Of a DNA stretch of 64,000 nt, positions 1 through 13,508 are shown piece after piece (position 1 is the first letter of the stretch; each line of letters begins with the position of its first letter). Below the pieces are notes generated by a model. That model made no database searches and was not told the DNA's origin. It saw only the letters and a program-made list of their open reading frames with translations. This DNA comes from Camillea tinctor. Its lineage: Eukaryota > Ascomycota > Sordariomycetes > Xylariales > Xylariaceae. Made by a program: the position numbers and the translations under genes. Location of the stretch: NCBI GenBank assembly GCA_022578605.1, contig MU394058.1, forward strand, positions 909,591 to 973,590, in the 5' to 3' direction.

Positions 1-1505
1 GTAAAATCGGTGTGAGCGTCTGCACCAGGGAAAATGTCTCAAGGGATGTAAGATTGGAGAGGATCTGCGCTAGAGTGGGTAATGAGTCCACATCTACGTG
101 ATGTAAAACTAGTCTCCGGATTGATCGGCTTGAAGGTCGTCGTGCGAAGGATGAGAGGCCGTCGCTAGATACACCAGGTAGGTGAGACAACGTGAGTGTT
201 TGGAGCGGAGGGAGAGATAGGAGGTTTGCGTCATTGAAAGCCGTAAATGGCAAATGAGAGAGGTAAAGGTTTCGCAGGGATGGCATATTAGACAAAATAT
301 CCGGGAGTAGAGTAATTGGTGTCAGAGTTGCACCCGGCAAACAGTGGATGGAGAGCGTCTCCAGTTCGGTCCAATTTGAATGAAGCTCGAGAAAGTCGTC
401 GCTCTGCTCTGGTTGCAGATCACCTGGTGCTTCTTGGTAGTTCGGATTTCCTGCACTCAACATGGGCGCGGCGTTAGATACGCGCCTCTTTCTCTGAAAC
501 TGCGATGCTTCGAGCGTCCAGTGCATCTCCTTCAGTTGCGTTCTGGTAGATAGCGCGTAGAAGAGGCGATTAAATGAGAAGTCGTGATTCTGATGGAACC
601 CTAGTAATCGTTCAAAGTTTGGACACGCCATAATAACAGAGGCCACAAGGTTCTGGTATAAGTCCAATGGTACGCCCTGGGGTGCTGCTGGAGCCTTGAG
701 GCTGCGGACCATAGCACCAAGCTCGGGATTGGCCCTCAGCGTGCGACGAAGGAGTACCAAGCGTGAGCCATAATTGAGTTTGAGGCGCTTCTTCTGCGTT
801 ATCGAATCTACACCAACAAGTTGAATGTCCTCATAACTTGATAGCTATTTGTTAGTCTGGTCGTGACGCGAGCGTTGAGCGCCCTTGGATACAAACTTAC
901 AGGACAGTCTGCGCGGGCTTCAATAATTTCCGCGCGGACATAGCGACCGAACATAGATCCCTCATCATACATGTCGCACAACTAAAGCTTCCAGGGCGCA
1001 GGTGTGATTCCTTCAGGTTATCCAGAATAAGCTTCAGCACTTCATCCGGTAGCGCAGCAAGGATCTCTCCTTGTTCCCTCCTCCGTCTGTACTGCTTAAT
1101 CGGTGCAGGACGCTGGAATCCGTATTCTGGTCGCCGTGGGGCTGAGTTCCAAGAGTCGAAGCTCGTCCGAGGGCTGCTGGCGGGGCTTGCCAGAATAGCA
1201 TCAAAACTGTCCTTGGTTACGACGGAGCTAGCAGTGCTCGCGACGCTACCGGTTGAGGGTCGTCGTTGGTACATGGTAGGCCGGCCATCGATCTGGGCGT
1301 AGTTCCCCATCATAGCCGGAGGGAGTTTGGCGGTCTGACGTTGAGCCGGCTGGGAATACGGAACACCGGTGGAATTGAAGCTTGAGCGGTCCGTCCTCAC
1401 GACGGAATTTCTCGAGGAAGGATCCTGCATGACAAGAGACGAATTCGGCGGAAAAGCGGCACTGTGAGGAGCATAGGAGGGACCCGGTCCCGTCACTGAT
1501 CCCAT
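1..1505 (-). CDS. F-box and leucine-rich-type protein, 3'-truncated by window edge
   Basis: Probable substrate-recognition subunit of an SCF ubiquitin ligase (inference from family). Exon 1 is 901-1505. I start at the first true ATG (1505, MGSVTGPG...), because the open frame upstream begins with GTG. The first ~150 residues are Ser/Pro-rich and look disordered. An F-box-like segment follows (ILAALPDEVLKLILDNL, then a Cys-rich ATCMMRDLCSVAMSARKL). A donor GTAAGT at 900-895 opens a 64-bp intron. The frame that stays open through the left edge requires an AAG acceptor at 839-837, so exon 2 is 836 to beyond base 1; the nearer TAG acceptor at 845 gives a stop after 12 codons. Exon 2 encodes leucine-rich stretches (LETLSIHCLPG, LRNLYLSHLPF, LQTLTLSHLPG) typical of F-box/LRR proteins. 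The C-terminus is outside the window. The F-box call is good; the substrate is unknown. Confidence 0.8.
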
Positions 1506-2178
1506 CACATACGTTCTCGAGGGCACAGGCTTCAGAAGGAAATCGTCATATCTCAGTCGAAATCCTATCGTAGATATCGAGCGAGACCTTTGATGATGTA
1601 TAAGTCTAGAACCCGAGAAGAAAGAAAAGGAGGTCAGTGGGATGCTCGACTAATAAGAGTAAGAACAATGTCCAAAAAAGCGAGTGAAGATCTGCACAAG
1701 CCTTGGGATGGCTCCACCAGAGAGATTAAAAGACAGGCAAGCCTTGCAAGTTGGGGGCGAACTTCGCGCAATATGGTACATATAGTACATATACATTAGC
1801 AAGTATTTCATCCGTCCTTCTCTAGACTGTTTCCCTAGCCTCCAGGGCATGGGAATCGACTTTGTGACCTGTAAACTAAGAACGCTTGGCTAGCATCATG
1901 CAACCCTTGGGATTGGGATTCGGCAGTCTAAACCGATTCGGACTATGGCGTTTGCGATGAGCTACCACTTAGCAGCCAGTAGCGTCAGGTAACTCGCTTA
2001 GCGAGCCACCGCGGAAATTAATATAACATCCCCTGAACGCAGGAGGGTTTAAAAAAAAAACACCAATGGTCGCGTCCTATTTCTTCTTTTTCTTTCTCTT
2101 TTCGCTAAAGTGGTTCGTGCGGAATACCTCCGAAGCTCATGGATGTGATGACACGGAGCTATAAGTGTTTGTAGGTAA

Positions 2179-2206
2179 ACTGACTGACTGACTGACTGAC
2201 TGACTG
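2179..2206. repeat. (ACTG)7 microsatellite
   Basis: Seven uninterrupted copies of ACTG in intergenic DNA. Confidence 0.95.
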
Positions 2207-4675
2207 AAAGTTGACAATATCATGATAATCGTCACCGACTGGGAGAGCACTTGTCCAGAACCGGTCATAACCATCAGTTCGTGGATCTCAACTTTGACGA
2301 TCCAAAATCTGGGGGTGCATCAAAAAGAAGAAAAAAAAAAACCTAACACGGATAGGAGTAAACGAGGGGGGTAGAATGGGACGATCATTCCGGTTTTCAG
2401 TAGCTCGGGGAATTTGCAGGACGAGGCGACCTACGGTGGTTTAAAATTAGACACGGCGGCTGCAGCTTGAACCGTGCAGCTCTGAGTCTGATTCTTCCTC
2501 CTCTTCTTCTTCTCCTTATTAGAGTTGAATTGTGTGTTCTCGTTCTCGTAAACAGCGATGGACTTTTCGTCGTCGAACTTAGTTGGTAGCGAGACTCTTT
2601 TCTTGATTTTCCGTGACGAACATCGTGGCTTGAAGAAACGTGAATAAACCGATGCGATGCGCCCTGGCCGGCCCGTGTGTGATGTGGTAGCAGTATCCAT
2701 ATTTAAGGGAAAATAGGTAGTGTGTCAATGTCGTAGGCGTCGGATATTTACGAACTCAACAGTATGTTTTTCCCTTTTTTTTTCCCTTTATGTCGTACCA
2801 CGTCGTATTGCAGAGTAGAGCAAATGATTCCTTGGGTCCTTTTTTTTTTCAGACGTCTCAGGCGTGTCGTCTTTATTCTGGTTGCATTCACTAGCAGAAT
2901 TTGGAATCGGGTGTCATAGTCTAGACCATTCTCTTGTGGTGTTTAGAGTGAATCGTTATAGTATAGTAAGTATATTGTGTGGTATACAACTGTTGTTGTC
3001 GAAACACCCGCAAGAGGCTTCGAAAACCCAGGAAAGCCAAACACAGGATATATATAAAGGCGGGCGAGTCGTTTTATATCCAGAATGACGCAGCAAAGAG
3101 ACAAATCAGAGTAAGTAGGTTAGGTAGGTTAGAGTATATTGGCGCCTATGATTTGTCTCAGACCCGGCACCCTCCCCCCTTAGCTGGGGTTGGGGACGGT
3201 GTCTCAGTGGCATTTAGCTTGGGGGCTAGAAGAAGAGTTAGAGTCCAGCTCGAATCATATGTCATATTGGATGACAGCAATGGGCAGGACTGCGGTCAGC
3301 GTCCTAGTCCTAGCTGCCGATCTATTGTGCGGCGCGTCGTCTCTGCGTCCCACCGAGCTGAGTCACTTATATGTAGAGTCGCTTACGAGCCGGAGACCGC
3401 AGCTTGTTAGAGGCATCTGGCTACATATATTTTACATAATATGGTGAACGGACTCCGGGTCTCTCGGTTGAGCCAGCAGCCCGTCGCACAAGTTGCTGTC
3501 ATGCAGTCGACGAGAGGTGGCGGAGCAAACAGGTATTATACTTCATCCATGGTTGTCCGTCTCAGCACCATCCAATAGATGTGTCGGGCCGTGCCAAGGC
3601 GGTTCCCCGAACTCCCAGGCTTTCTGACGCGGCCACGGCCGGAGCAGCAGACATCCGTTGAGTAGGTAGGGTCACGGTTATTAGGACATTAGGTTATTAG
3701 GTCATATAAGTAGGTTATATAGGTTACTGGTATGGAGTAGGGAAGCAAAAGATGTAGGTATGATGAATTTTCAATTTCTGTCTTTTACAGCTTCGCCATA
3801 AGGTAGATGAAAAGAAGTGGAAGCCAGATAGAAGCTGAGCAGATCTTGGTGGGCAGATAGGAGAAAGTTGGTTGGTGGTACCGGCTGCACTAACCATCAT
3901 CCCTGTTTAAGTCATGAACTATCTTTTTATCGATGCATACCTAATACTTTATAAATGCATAGGCTGATAGGACACCTCAATAATTCTTTAATCACTTCTA
4001 CCTGCGCTGTCGCGTCGCTTACACCATACTACACCATATTACACCAAACCATACCATACGCGTAGCAACCCTCAAAGACGGAAATCCCCAAACTCCAGAA
4101 AACTATTATACACTAGTAAGAGCGGGAATTTGCCTATATTACCTAATAACTCAACAACGGGATTACGTAGACAATGGGGGAAAATGTACGTACGACTTAC
4201 ACCACCTGTTGTACCGCAGTGTACATCACGTTGCGTGCATACACTAGAGGGGAAGAAACAAGAAGATTAAACATCCTGCGGACCCCTAGCAGCAAGGAAG
4301 GTTCTTCCCATGCTTCCCTCCCTTGTCCTTGCAATAATCATTATAAGATTGACACATATAGTATTATTATTCATTACCTAGCCCACGAGGTTATTTTCCC
4401 GGCACATAACCTACCCTACCTACGAGGTGATGTATGCAAGTTTAAACAGAAGTAAATAAGTAAATAAATTAACATCGACAGTACACACAGATCAGCGATG
4501 CCAAGTCGGGGAAACTGAGTGCTCAGTGATTAAGGTTCGATGTAGGGTGGTATCGATCAGCTGTTCCAACTTACATGTATGGCGTCTTATATTATATGAA
4601 TATCCTAAGCACCATAGCTCATCTGAATGCATATAGGCTACATGCTACCTATATAGGCTAGGTAGACTACTTAAA

Positions 4676-4699
4676 ATATATATATATATATATATATAT
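4676..4699. repeat. (AT)12 microsatellite
   Basis: Twelve uninterrupted AT units in an AT-rich intergenic stretch. Confidence 0.95.
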
Positions 4700-6221
4700 C
4701 AATGGTACCGAATCTATAAAGCCATTTTTGAAGCTATATTATATTAGTAAAAGAGACAAATCTGGTAACTTACTACTAGGTTAGCCGGGTTAGTAACTTC
4801 GCATAAGCAGGTAATCAGCCAGGGCATACTCTATATAATCAAAGAAAACAACCTTACATTTTTACTTTACCTTACCTTTTAGTCAAAAGTCCATAGTGTA
4901 AATAATATGAACTCAACTTTTCTTTTCTTTTTCTCTGTATCTAACTAGGTATCTTCCCCTGTTTCCCATGCTTCATCCCAACCCATCCCCGCCCCCACCC
5001 GGCCACCATGCAAGCAAGGGAAGCTAAATCAAGGAAACACAGGGCCAAAGGGTACATGTATGTACCATACATATAACTAATAATAAGCCCAGTCTGGTTT
5101 TTTTGGTCTTCATAAAAGTTCCAGAACACGCCACTGCGTTGCAAAGTTCACGCCATCAATTTCACTCAGCCTGCAAGAAAATGGGGAGGTGAACTTTCTA
5201 GTAAAAAAGACTTTTTTCTTTTATTTCTAGTTTCATTTTAGTCTGACGATGTTAAAATAGGTAGTAATGCAATCGATCAAATATCCTACTTCGAATAGCT
5301 TACTTGTCAGCCTGTCTACCTACGTATTTGCGGACTATACGCAAGCCGTGTAAACTACAACTATACTCACAACTCTCACAGAAAAGAAGGCAGATAGAAG
5401 ACGAAAGAAACAAAACACACAACTATAACAAGATACCCTTGTCAAGGCGTTCATGATCCAGCTGACCTATCACTATCCATCCATATCCACCGTAGTATAG
5501 CGCAGCCAACTTTTCCCTACATTTGACTATTTTTAGTTTCTTCGTGCGCCCACCTATAAGAGCAAAGCAAGTCCGAGCGTCGTCGTATATGAAGCCATTT
5601 ATTGACTAACAAGCGATGTATTAACATATCCGCTCTCCCGGCCCGGCCGCCTTGGACTATAATATCATATCATCATGACTATAGCCTATCACCGCGCGGC
5701 GAAAGAGCCGCATTTGTTTAATAATACACTACTATTGGTATTATTAATAGGCAACAAACAAGAGAGGCCAGAGACAGAAAGGGAGGAAGGCATCAAAATC
5801 AAGTATATACGCTACCCTCCCCCCTATTCTCCAGACCTGCACTATAGAAACACCCATCTCCACACTGAAACGGGTCACTCTACAATATAAAATAGAACAA
5901 GTGTTAATAAATTCGGGATTATCATATCGTGTAGCTGTAAACTAGCCAGCTAGTTGGTGTAGACATGTCTTGCTTCCCAGCCTAGGTTAGGTAGGTAGGT
6001 ATCTACCACGTGTATCTACCTACCTTTCCGATTTCGCATCCCTTGGAACGCCCCAAACTCCATACGTAATCTACAGACATTCTTACCTAACCGGTACATG
6101 CCTAACCTTGATATCATCCCTTCAACCACCCACTCCCCCAACCGCCCTTAGAAGTCCCTCCCTCCCTTCTAACTACTTTCTAATTCCCTGCCCCAGTGAA
6201 TGATTAAATGGATGGATGAGA

Positions 6222-9200
6222 TCAAGCCCACGCAACCCTCGCCCGTTTCTTCTTCCCCGACCTCCCGGCACCTCCCTCTCCCTCTGCCTTCCCACCAGCC
6301 ACCCGTCCCGTAGACTCCGGGCTCGGGGGTCTTTTCAAGCCAATACCCCGATTCACCAACATCCGAGCTTTCACAGCCGGTCTCTCCTCCTCCCTCTCCT
6401 TCCCCTTCCCTTTGCCCTCGGGGCTCTCATCCCCCCCAACCAGACCTTCATCCGGGTTCCGCAGCTCGCGGCCAAACCCGCGACCGAATACAAACTGCGG
6501 GACCTTCAGCATCGCCGTCTGCCTGACCCCATCCTCCCCGTCCCCGTCCCCAATATCCGGCATATCCACGATCCTCGCGTCGAGTATCCACTCGTACATC
6601 TTCCTATCATCGAGCCAGTTCCTGACGCGGCGGTGTTCGGCGGGGGACATGTGCTCCCTCCTGCTAACGACCAGCTCCTCGATGCTGTGGCGCAGCACGA
6701 GCGTCTCCACCGTCACCGGTTTCTGCTGGCTGACGCGGCGGGCGCGGCCGACGGCCTGGGCCTGCACCTGGGGGTTGAGCACTGGGGTGGTGAAGTAGAT
6801 GCGCGACGCGCTACGCATGTCGAGCCCGAAGGCCGCCTGGCTGATGTCCATGAGCAGCACCCGGAACGCCTGGTTGTGCGTGAAGGTCGCCACGTACTGC
6901 GCCCGCCGCGCGGCGCTGAGTCCCGAGCGTGCGTAGATGAGGTGCTGGATTTGGAGCTGTGCGGAATAAGTAAATAAATAAAAGTGTGTTAGAAAGCTAA
7001 GGTACCTAAGGGAATGATACGCGTAGGAAAGAAGGGGGGGGGGAGTGTTAACAAGCTATCGAACACGTACAATTTCTAGCACGCTGGCGAGGTAGTACGC
7101 AACATTGTCATTCTCGTAGAAAATAATAATCTGTTCCTCATCTTGGTATTTCACGATGGCGTCAATAAGATACGACAACTTAGCAGAGACGGTGGAGATG
7201 ATCTGCGTCTTTACTAACGGTTCGGCGATCTCGATGTTAGTGGTAAGTTCGGGTCGGGGCTGGCCTTCGTTAATTACAACCGGATCCGAATTACTGTCCA
7301 GCGCGCCCGATTTGGGCTTTGTGTGGTGGTCGTCGCCGAGGGATGTGTTTCCGGCTAGAGCTGTAGCTTGCGGGGTTTGTGTTGTCGTCGGCTCGCCGGA
7401 AGCATCTATCGCTGCTGTGAGAGCTTGAGATCGCTCGGCGTTACCCTGCTGGTCTAGGTGCCCGCTGTCAATCATAAGTTTTAAGGAATTCAGCGCATCA
7501 ATACAAGGGTTCAGGAACTTCTGTAGAGCATGTATCAAGCCAGCATCTGTACAGACTGGGCCACCTTGGTTATCCCTATCGTCGAGTGACCAGCTTTTCC
7601 CATTGCCACCAGGAAAGTCTTTCACATAGAGAGGCATCGCATGGAACTGGTTACTGACGTCTTTCAGACGATTCTTTACGGCGAGTTTCCCAAAATCGAT
7701 AGCTTTTCTCAGCAGATCCTCGTCCTCGGCAGAGATGGGAACTTCCTTCTTTTCGAGGAAGCCCTCTGCAGTCTCCAGGGCCTTGGCGATATCTCTAGTG
7801 GAGTAGAACACGCCACCGAAGAAACTTGCTTGCTTTAAGTTCTTCACGAGCTGGAAAAGGCTCTTCCTCTGTCTCTCATGGAAGAAATAATCCATATCCG
7901 TCCGTTGAGATTGGACTGAGTTGAATATTATCATCATTGAGAATAGATTCAATGACAACCGATCCTGGTAAGACCCGTCCAGGACTACAATCTTCTCGTC
8001 AACCGGTGGCAGCATTGTACTCACGTCTGATAATTGATGTCGGACTACAAGCGAGTTGAGTGTCGTTGTTAAACAGTCCTTGCGATTGTGGCCATTTGTG
8101 TGCTGCTTTGGATGCATTACATATACGTTCCACTCAGCCACGGTATCCCCGACCTCATCTTTTGTATTGGCCCACGGCCTGACCTTGAGATACTTAGCAG
8201 TAATGTTACCAATGCGTTGGATATCTTCTTTCTCTTGTATCATCCTGGAAGAAATTTTTTGAGCGTCATCCTGACCGTCGATGCTCGTAGTTCCAGCAGC
8301 GTTTTGTACACCGTAGAGCCCTCTGGAGGGGGTACCTGTTACCACCCAGCGGACGGATATCTGAAGTTGATCAAGCACCCTCATCACGTCGCTCTTCCAT
8401 CCGCGACTTCTATTTCCTAGTCTGTGGCCCTCGTCTACAATACAACGCTTGAATTGAATGTAGTCAAGTGGGCAATATGTGTTTATTGCTATTTCTCGAC
8501 CATGAGAACGCTCCTTTTGTATCCACTCGAACCGTCCCTCGGAAAAGAGGATGATATCGTAGACAAGGAGCTCCGTTACTGGTGGGATGGGATTTTTATC
8601 TACCAACACTAGAACATTCAAGCCAGTAGTGTGCTTCTTAATTTCGTCCTGCCATTGTTTGACAAGGTTATTTGGGACAATGATGAGGTTAGTGTAGCTA
8701 AGATATACCTCCTTAGGTGGAACAACCGTGGGCGCGGTTCGAACGCTCCTACGAGGCTCAATCAAGAGGCTTTGTATTTCATACCGGGCCCGATTCTCAG
8801 GCCGCGTCAAAGCTCGAATACAGTTCTGGTACTCGAAACCGAGCTGGGAGGCGCATGCTTCAAAGTATGGCTTCCATGCCACCGAATGCTTGTTAGCAGC
8901 AGCGGCGGCCATGTCCATTAGACTTGCTATCTTCGTCCGCGGAGGAGTTTCCGCGACGAAAGGCTCCGGGGGTTTGGTAGGCTCATTCTTAGTGCTAAGA
9001 ATTAGAGCGAGACATATGAGTGTCTTCCCAGTGCCCATCTCTTCCGCGAGGATTCCGCCGCGCGAGCCATCATAATGTCTCGGTTCTTTTGATACAATGC
9101 CCGACACACTGTCGTAGTACCATGGAGTTCCTGCTTGATCGGTCACACAACGGAATCGAGGGTCAATGATCCTCCCGGGCTCTACTTCGCGCTGAAGCAT

Positions 9201-9839
9201 AAGCGCCACTGAACGGCCTTGGTAGGGGTAGAGGGATGTGCGGAGACCAGGAACTTGACCTGCTAATAAGCACTGCATTTTATATTTTGTGTCTGGATCA
9301 GCTACCATCTCAGGTTTGGGATCAGGCGATGGAACATTATTGAATATTGTTAGAAGCGAGTTGTCGTCCTCTGCTGGAAATGGATCTATTCCTTTGTGCA
9401 TTGATAAATCCTGGCTGATGGAGCTGCTTTCTCCATGCCATGAATCTCGGGAGTAATCAAGTTGGCGCAAGAGAAGTGAAAATATCTTGTGCGGGCTCCC
9501 TCGCAGGGTTGGGGCTCTTCCATTGACATCCTGTGGTAAGATGTACACTCTCACTCTTCCTATTATCTGCGAATCTGAATGTGTAATTGTTGCGAAAGAC
9601 AGCTGTACCCATCGATTATTCCACAGGCTACTGAAGGGTTTCAGGGCTGGTAATGTGAAAAGGGCCTCTTGAACATTGTATGGAAGTGAGGAAATAGGGG
9701 GTTTATCATTGCGGCGTGTGAAGTATCTCCATCCTGCTAATTCAGGCAACACCTGTAATTCGGATGCTACGCTATTCTTCTCAATAATGACGGGCAGAGA
9801 GCCGGCTGGTATGTATTGATGGGTGAATTGATCTTCCAT
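6222..9839 (-). CDS. SNF2-family DNA-dependent ATPase/helicase
   Basis: Predicted nuclear Snf2-type ATPase acting on chromatin or DNA repair intermediates; the exact subfamily is not certain. Two exons, 7071-9839 and 6222-6956, joined in phase 0 across a 114-bp intron (donor GTACGT at 7070, acceptor ACAG ending 6957), give about 1167 aa. Visible motifs are Walker A LAEEMGTGKT (GTGKT at about residues 269-273), the Walker B variant CIVDEGH (about 469-472) and motif III TGTPS. In exon 2 the C-terminal helicase lobe shows LLMDISQAAFGLDM and the arginine-finger motif QAVGRARRVSQ. The C-terminal ~90 residues are charged and Lys/Arg-rich (KGKGKEREEERP, GKKKRARV), possibly a nuclear localisation signal. 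No RING or chromodomain is seen. An in-frame ATG exists at 9896, but the one at 9839 (MEDQFTHQY) looks more natural. Exon 2 is strikingly more GC-rich than exon 1. Confidence 0.88.
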
Positions 9840-10849
9840 GATGTCTTTGGAATTTTGAGAAAAAAAAACTTTGGAAGTTTGCCAGATAAAATGCATATAT
9901 ACCTCTGCTACATAGTAGGCGAATAGGTACCTAGGTAAGTAAGTAGGTAGATGTTAGATAGGGGCTCACTAATAAAAGAAGTGAGCGCGAGTTTAGATAA
10001 GTCTGTAGCTGTGGACGAATCAACGGTCAGTAAATTTTTTTGCTGGGTTATGTCAGACGAATGACTTCCATGTTGCTGTACATGAATATGGTTCTGGGTA
10101 AAACTGGTGGTAAAAGGTAAGCAGGTGGTTAATCTAACGAGTCGTCAGGAATCGTGAGATGTAAGAGAGAGAGTTAGTCTGTTTGCTGCCTATCAGCATC
10201 TGCGTGCTTATGGTTGGTTGGGTGTAAAAACCCCCTTGGACTTATTGCAGTTAGTCTTACTGTACATATACCTGAACGCACTGTAGCTTTACACCGTGGA
10301 TTTTCATCCCTTTAAGGGCTCCTACTCTAGTAGGTAAGCAGCTCTAGATTAGTAACTTTAGTTGGATTATATTGGTGACCGTTCTATGGCAAGTCGTAAA
10401 ATTGTGTGTTTAACTGTATATCTATCATAAGTCCCGAATAAGTACAGATAAAAAGGCTTGTTCGGCAGCCAAGGGTATCGAAGAGTATAAAACTTGGGGT
10501 CGAGAAAAAAAAGGAAGCAAAACACCCTCCCAAGCCGTTTCGTTTTTCTCCCCCCCCCCCCTTTTTTTTTTTGCTTTGCCTCCCAATCCCGAATAAGAAA
10601 CATTAAGAATAATGATAGAAGCACCATCCCATAGGAAATGAAGGCGTCTTCTTCGTGTTCATAATCAGATATCAAAAAAAATATAGGTCATCCTCAACCG
10701 CAATGGTTCGTACTCCAAGAAAGAATGTGCCACCCGAAAAATAAAAAAGAACAAAAAATGGTGGTTGATCATGTAAGGTATCCGTAAGGTATTGATAATG
10801 GACCCAGCAGTATCCAGCAAATATTAGTATTCGGATTAAACATTCATCA
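9840..10849. other. Intergenic region, no supported gene
   Basis: About 1 kb between the start of the helicase gene and the 3' end of the next minus-strand gene. It contains TAGGTA-type words near 9925-9950, homopolymer C and T runs at about 10550-10572, and no convincing ORF. Confidence 0.6.
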
Positions 10850-13508
10850 TTATGCTGCCGGCTCATCCAAATCGCCCTCTAAAATTCGTCGCGCCGCGTC
10901 GATCCTTCTTCGAAATAATCTGCTTTCGGTACTGGCTCGTCCTGACTCCGTCAGTCCCAGCACACACCGGCCGAGACTGGCGACTAATCGTTCAACGAGT
11001 ATCTGGTCTTCCTTCAACAGCGAGTTGATGGGTGCGGCAGTTTCTCCCGTGTAAATACTCTCGCGGTCGCATATACTGGCTGTCTCGCTCATGAGCGTCT
11101 CTGAAATCTGCTTAAGTTCCTGATCCGGAGAATCCCGTGGCGTCAAAACTCCACCGTTCACCTTCGACGTATTATTAACTAGCGGAAAACTCCTATTAGT
11201 GCCAGTTGAACCTAGGGAAACGGATGGGCGATGTTTGGAGGTGGCCGTACTACTTTGAGGACGGCGGATGGCCGAAAGGCGGAGCTGGCTTCGATCTGAA
11301 CTTGAGTCACTCGTTTCCGAGGCAAAATGTGTTCGCCTAGCTGTTCCTGGAGTCTCGGGTGTTCCCACTTGACCTCTCTCGGGTCCCTGGTCGGACTGAT
11401 CCCAGTATTCGTCTGCTCTCGAGCTGTTTTCCGTCCTGGTGTGGCGGCCCTCCGTCGCCGTTGCGAACGACTCCATGGTAGATGTTGACCCTGCGCTATC
11501 CCTACGAGAACGACGGCCAGTCTTAATGACACTCGATCTCGAAGATGTGTTCGGGCCCCGTGTTGTTTCTACCGAGTCCTCCGAGCTAAAACTGTCTTGG
11601 CTTCCCCGTCTATTTAGACGCTTCTGAGTCATACTTCCCATTGCGCTGTGTAAAAAGAAGTGTTCATAGTCAAAAGCATCCTCACGGTCCTCATGCGATA
11701 CCTGGTTTTGCACGGTATCATGGTATGCCGACTCCCCGCTTTCACTGGCTGAGTCGAAAACTTCATTCGGATCATCGTCTTCGTAACCGTCCTCGGTTCT
11801 CATATCATCCATGTCGTCCACATCTTCTTCACCAAGGCTCAATGTCGGTGTCGTATTACTATCGGGCGAGGACGCTCGGGAATCGGGAGGGCTCGTACCA
11901 ACGAGAGGTGTCTCGTCGGAATTTTCATAACTGTTTCCAACCGACTCAATATTCCCCTCCTCCGTCATCTCTAGGCTTCCATCTTGATCCTTCGCAGCAG
12001 ATATATCACCATTTCCGGATTGGGATGCGAGGTCGTTATGTGTAGAATTATCAACAGTAGGCCCCGTTGTTTCAACGTACCACTGTTCAATGCGTGCATG
12101 TGTAAAGGGGCTCGGCGTACGCAAGCTCTGGAGACTCCGGCGCTTCATACTATCGGCACGAGCCTGGTCCCTGAGAGTCGATAGCCTTCCTTTAAGATCT
12201 TTCATATGGTCCTTCAAATCTCGCATCTGTGTTGCGGAAGCAGATCGTTTAAGGGATGCATCTTGGAAAGATCCAAATGTAGGGCTAAGAAAAGCGCCTA
12301 ATCTGGCCCCATCGATGCTCGGCCTCGATGACGGACCTGGCGAGACATCATCTTCACTCAGTGGTTCGAGCGCTTTGTCCTTAGTGCGTGAAGATGTTCT
12401 GGTCTTGGCAAATGTCAAAGTTCCATAGATTGAATGGTCCTGGGGGCTATTTGGGGGGTTTTCGCGCATAAAGTCAGCGCTACGAGAACCCTGTAGGGCC
12501 TGTAAGGGTTTTCGATACCCGCCTGCAGCGCCGAGTGCGCTGGAAGACCTCTGCGCAAAGACGTCCGTCTTGAACTCGCCTACGATGTTGTTTTCGCTAG
12601 ATATCCTAGTATGTCCGTGCGTGCCCTTAGAGTGGTCGGGATCATGGTCACGATGAATCGCTGTTGTAGGTCTTGTGAATGTAGGTGATGGCGTAGAGCC
12701 GGACGTCATGGACATCGTTGGGGAATACATGCGCGCTCGATTTAAATTACCCTCCATAGTCTTCCCTGCTGTTAGTGGTGGTCGGACATGATAGGGGATA
12801 CCGTAGGAAATTCCTTACCGTTAATCGACGCTTGGCATTGGCTAAGATCTGCTCGGCCCTCCGACTCAATGCCGTTGAATATCGCTCCTCATTAAAGGCA
12901 TTTGAGAACTCCTTAGCAGGCGATATGGATTCCTGGACTGAGGTTTCATCGATATATGAATCGGCCACGCTCTCTTCATCGTCACCCTGGAAGTTGCTGT
13001 CATCCACGCTGACCGAATCGTCGAAATCTGCAAACACGCCGTGGTGATCGTTCGTAGTGATAGTGCTGGTTGAATCATTGGACATGCGCCGCTCACGAGT
13101 GGCCCGGGAATCCTTCTTCTTGGCTATCTCGTAGGTCATGGTAGCAAGAGAGCGAGCTGGAAAATCCTTTCGTATGGATGCGGCACGCGACCTCGTAGCA
13201 CAAGAGCTTTCCACCTCAGTAACCTCGCCTATATCGGATAGCATAGTACCGTTGCCATAGATGATAGGCGTCGTAGGGGTGATAGGCCCCGCGGGGAAAG
13301 GCTGGGAAAGATTGAAATGCATGTCAGCGGGATGGGAATTCTTCCACAGAGTGCGCGGAGACTGGGAACGATCGGGCGAAGAAGCAGTGTCGTCGTAGTC
13401 GGGCAATATCATATCGGGGTTCGTCAGCGTGGGCGAAGCTGGCAAAGGCGGGTAGGGCCCAGACCCATCGCCCGACGATTGCGCGGGAACACTGGTGGCA
13501 ATCTGCAT
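10850..13508 (-). CDS. Conserved fungal protein of unknown function
   Basis: I do not recognise a domain of known function. Exons 12819-13508 and 10850-12760 give about 866 aa. The donor is GTAAGG at 12818. To stay in frame the acceptor must be AAG (12763-12761), producing the junction KRRLT/TMEGNL, which reads naturally as continuous coding sequence. The frame upstream of 13508 has no ATG (it begins with TTG), so I start at MQIATSVPAQ; an additional upstream exon is possible. The protein is Ser/Thr/Asp-rich and probably largely disordered. Three segments look conserved: ERYSTALSRRAEQILANAKRR at the exon junction, a central helical block (LKDHMKDLKGRLSTLRDQARAD, then MKRRSLQSLRTPSPFTHA) and a C-terminal helical block (LLKEDQILVERLVASLGRCV ... 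RRRIDAARRILEG). Short coiled coils are likely. The gene call is strong; the function is unknown. Confidence 0.8.

Larger units (their letters stand above)
1506..6221. other. Intergenic region, no supported gene
   Basis: This 4.7-kb gap lies between the divergent-side F-box gene and the 3' end of the helicase gene. I see only short, low-complexity open frames, none with a recognisable motif. The longest plausible one is an 89-codon Lys-rich frame at 2431-2700 (-), too weak to call. The region holds an (ACTG)7 run, an (AT)12 run, a loose 10-bp repeat near 4019-4056 (TACACCATAC-like) and several TAGGTAGGT words near 3108-3130, 3660-3730 and 5985-6025. No tRNA or 5S rRNA is visible. The first few hundred bases next to 1505 must contain the F-box promoter, but no specific element stands out. 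Confidence 0.6.

Noticed and set aside
2431..2700. 89-codon Lys-rich minus-strand ORF
   Set aside because: Low complexity, no conserved feature; could be real but nothing supports it.
4526..4545. B-box-like GGTTCGAT of a possible tRNA
   Set aside because: No A box or acceptor stem at the right distance; GGTTCGAA near 21102 also fails.
6216..6977. 253-codon plus-strand ORF opposite the helicase C-terminal exon
   Set aside because: Shadow of a GC-rich exon on the minus strand, whose helicase motifs are clear.
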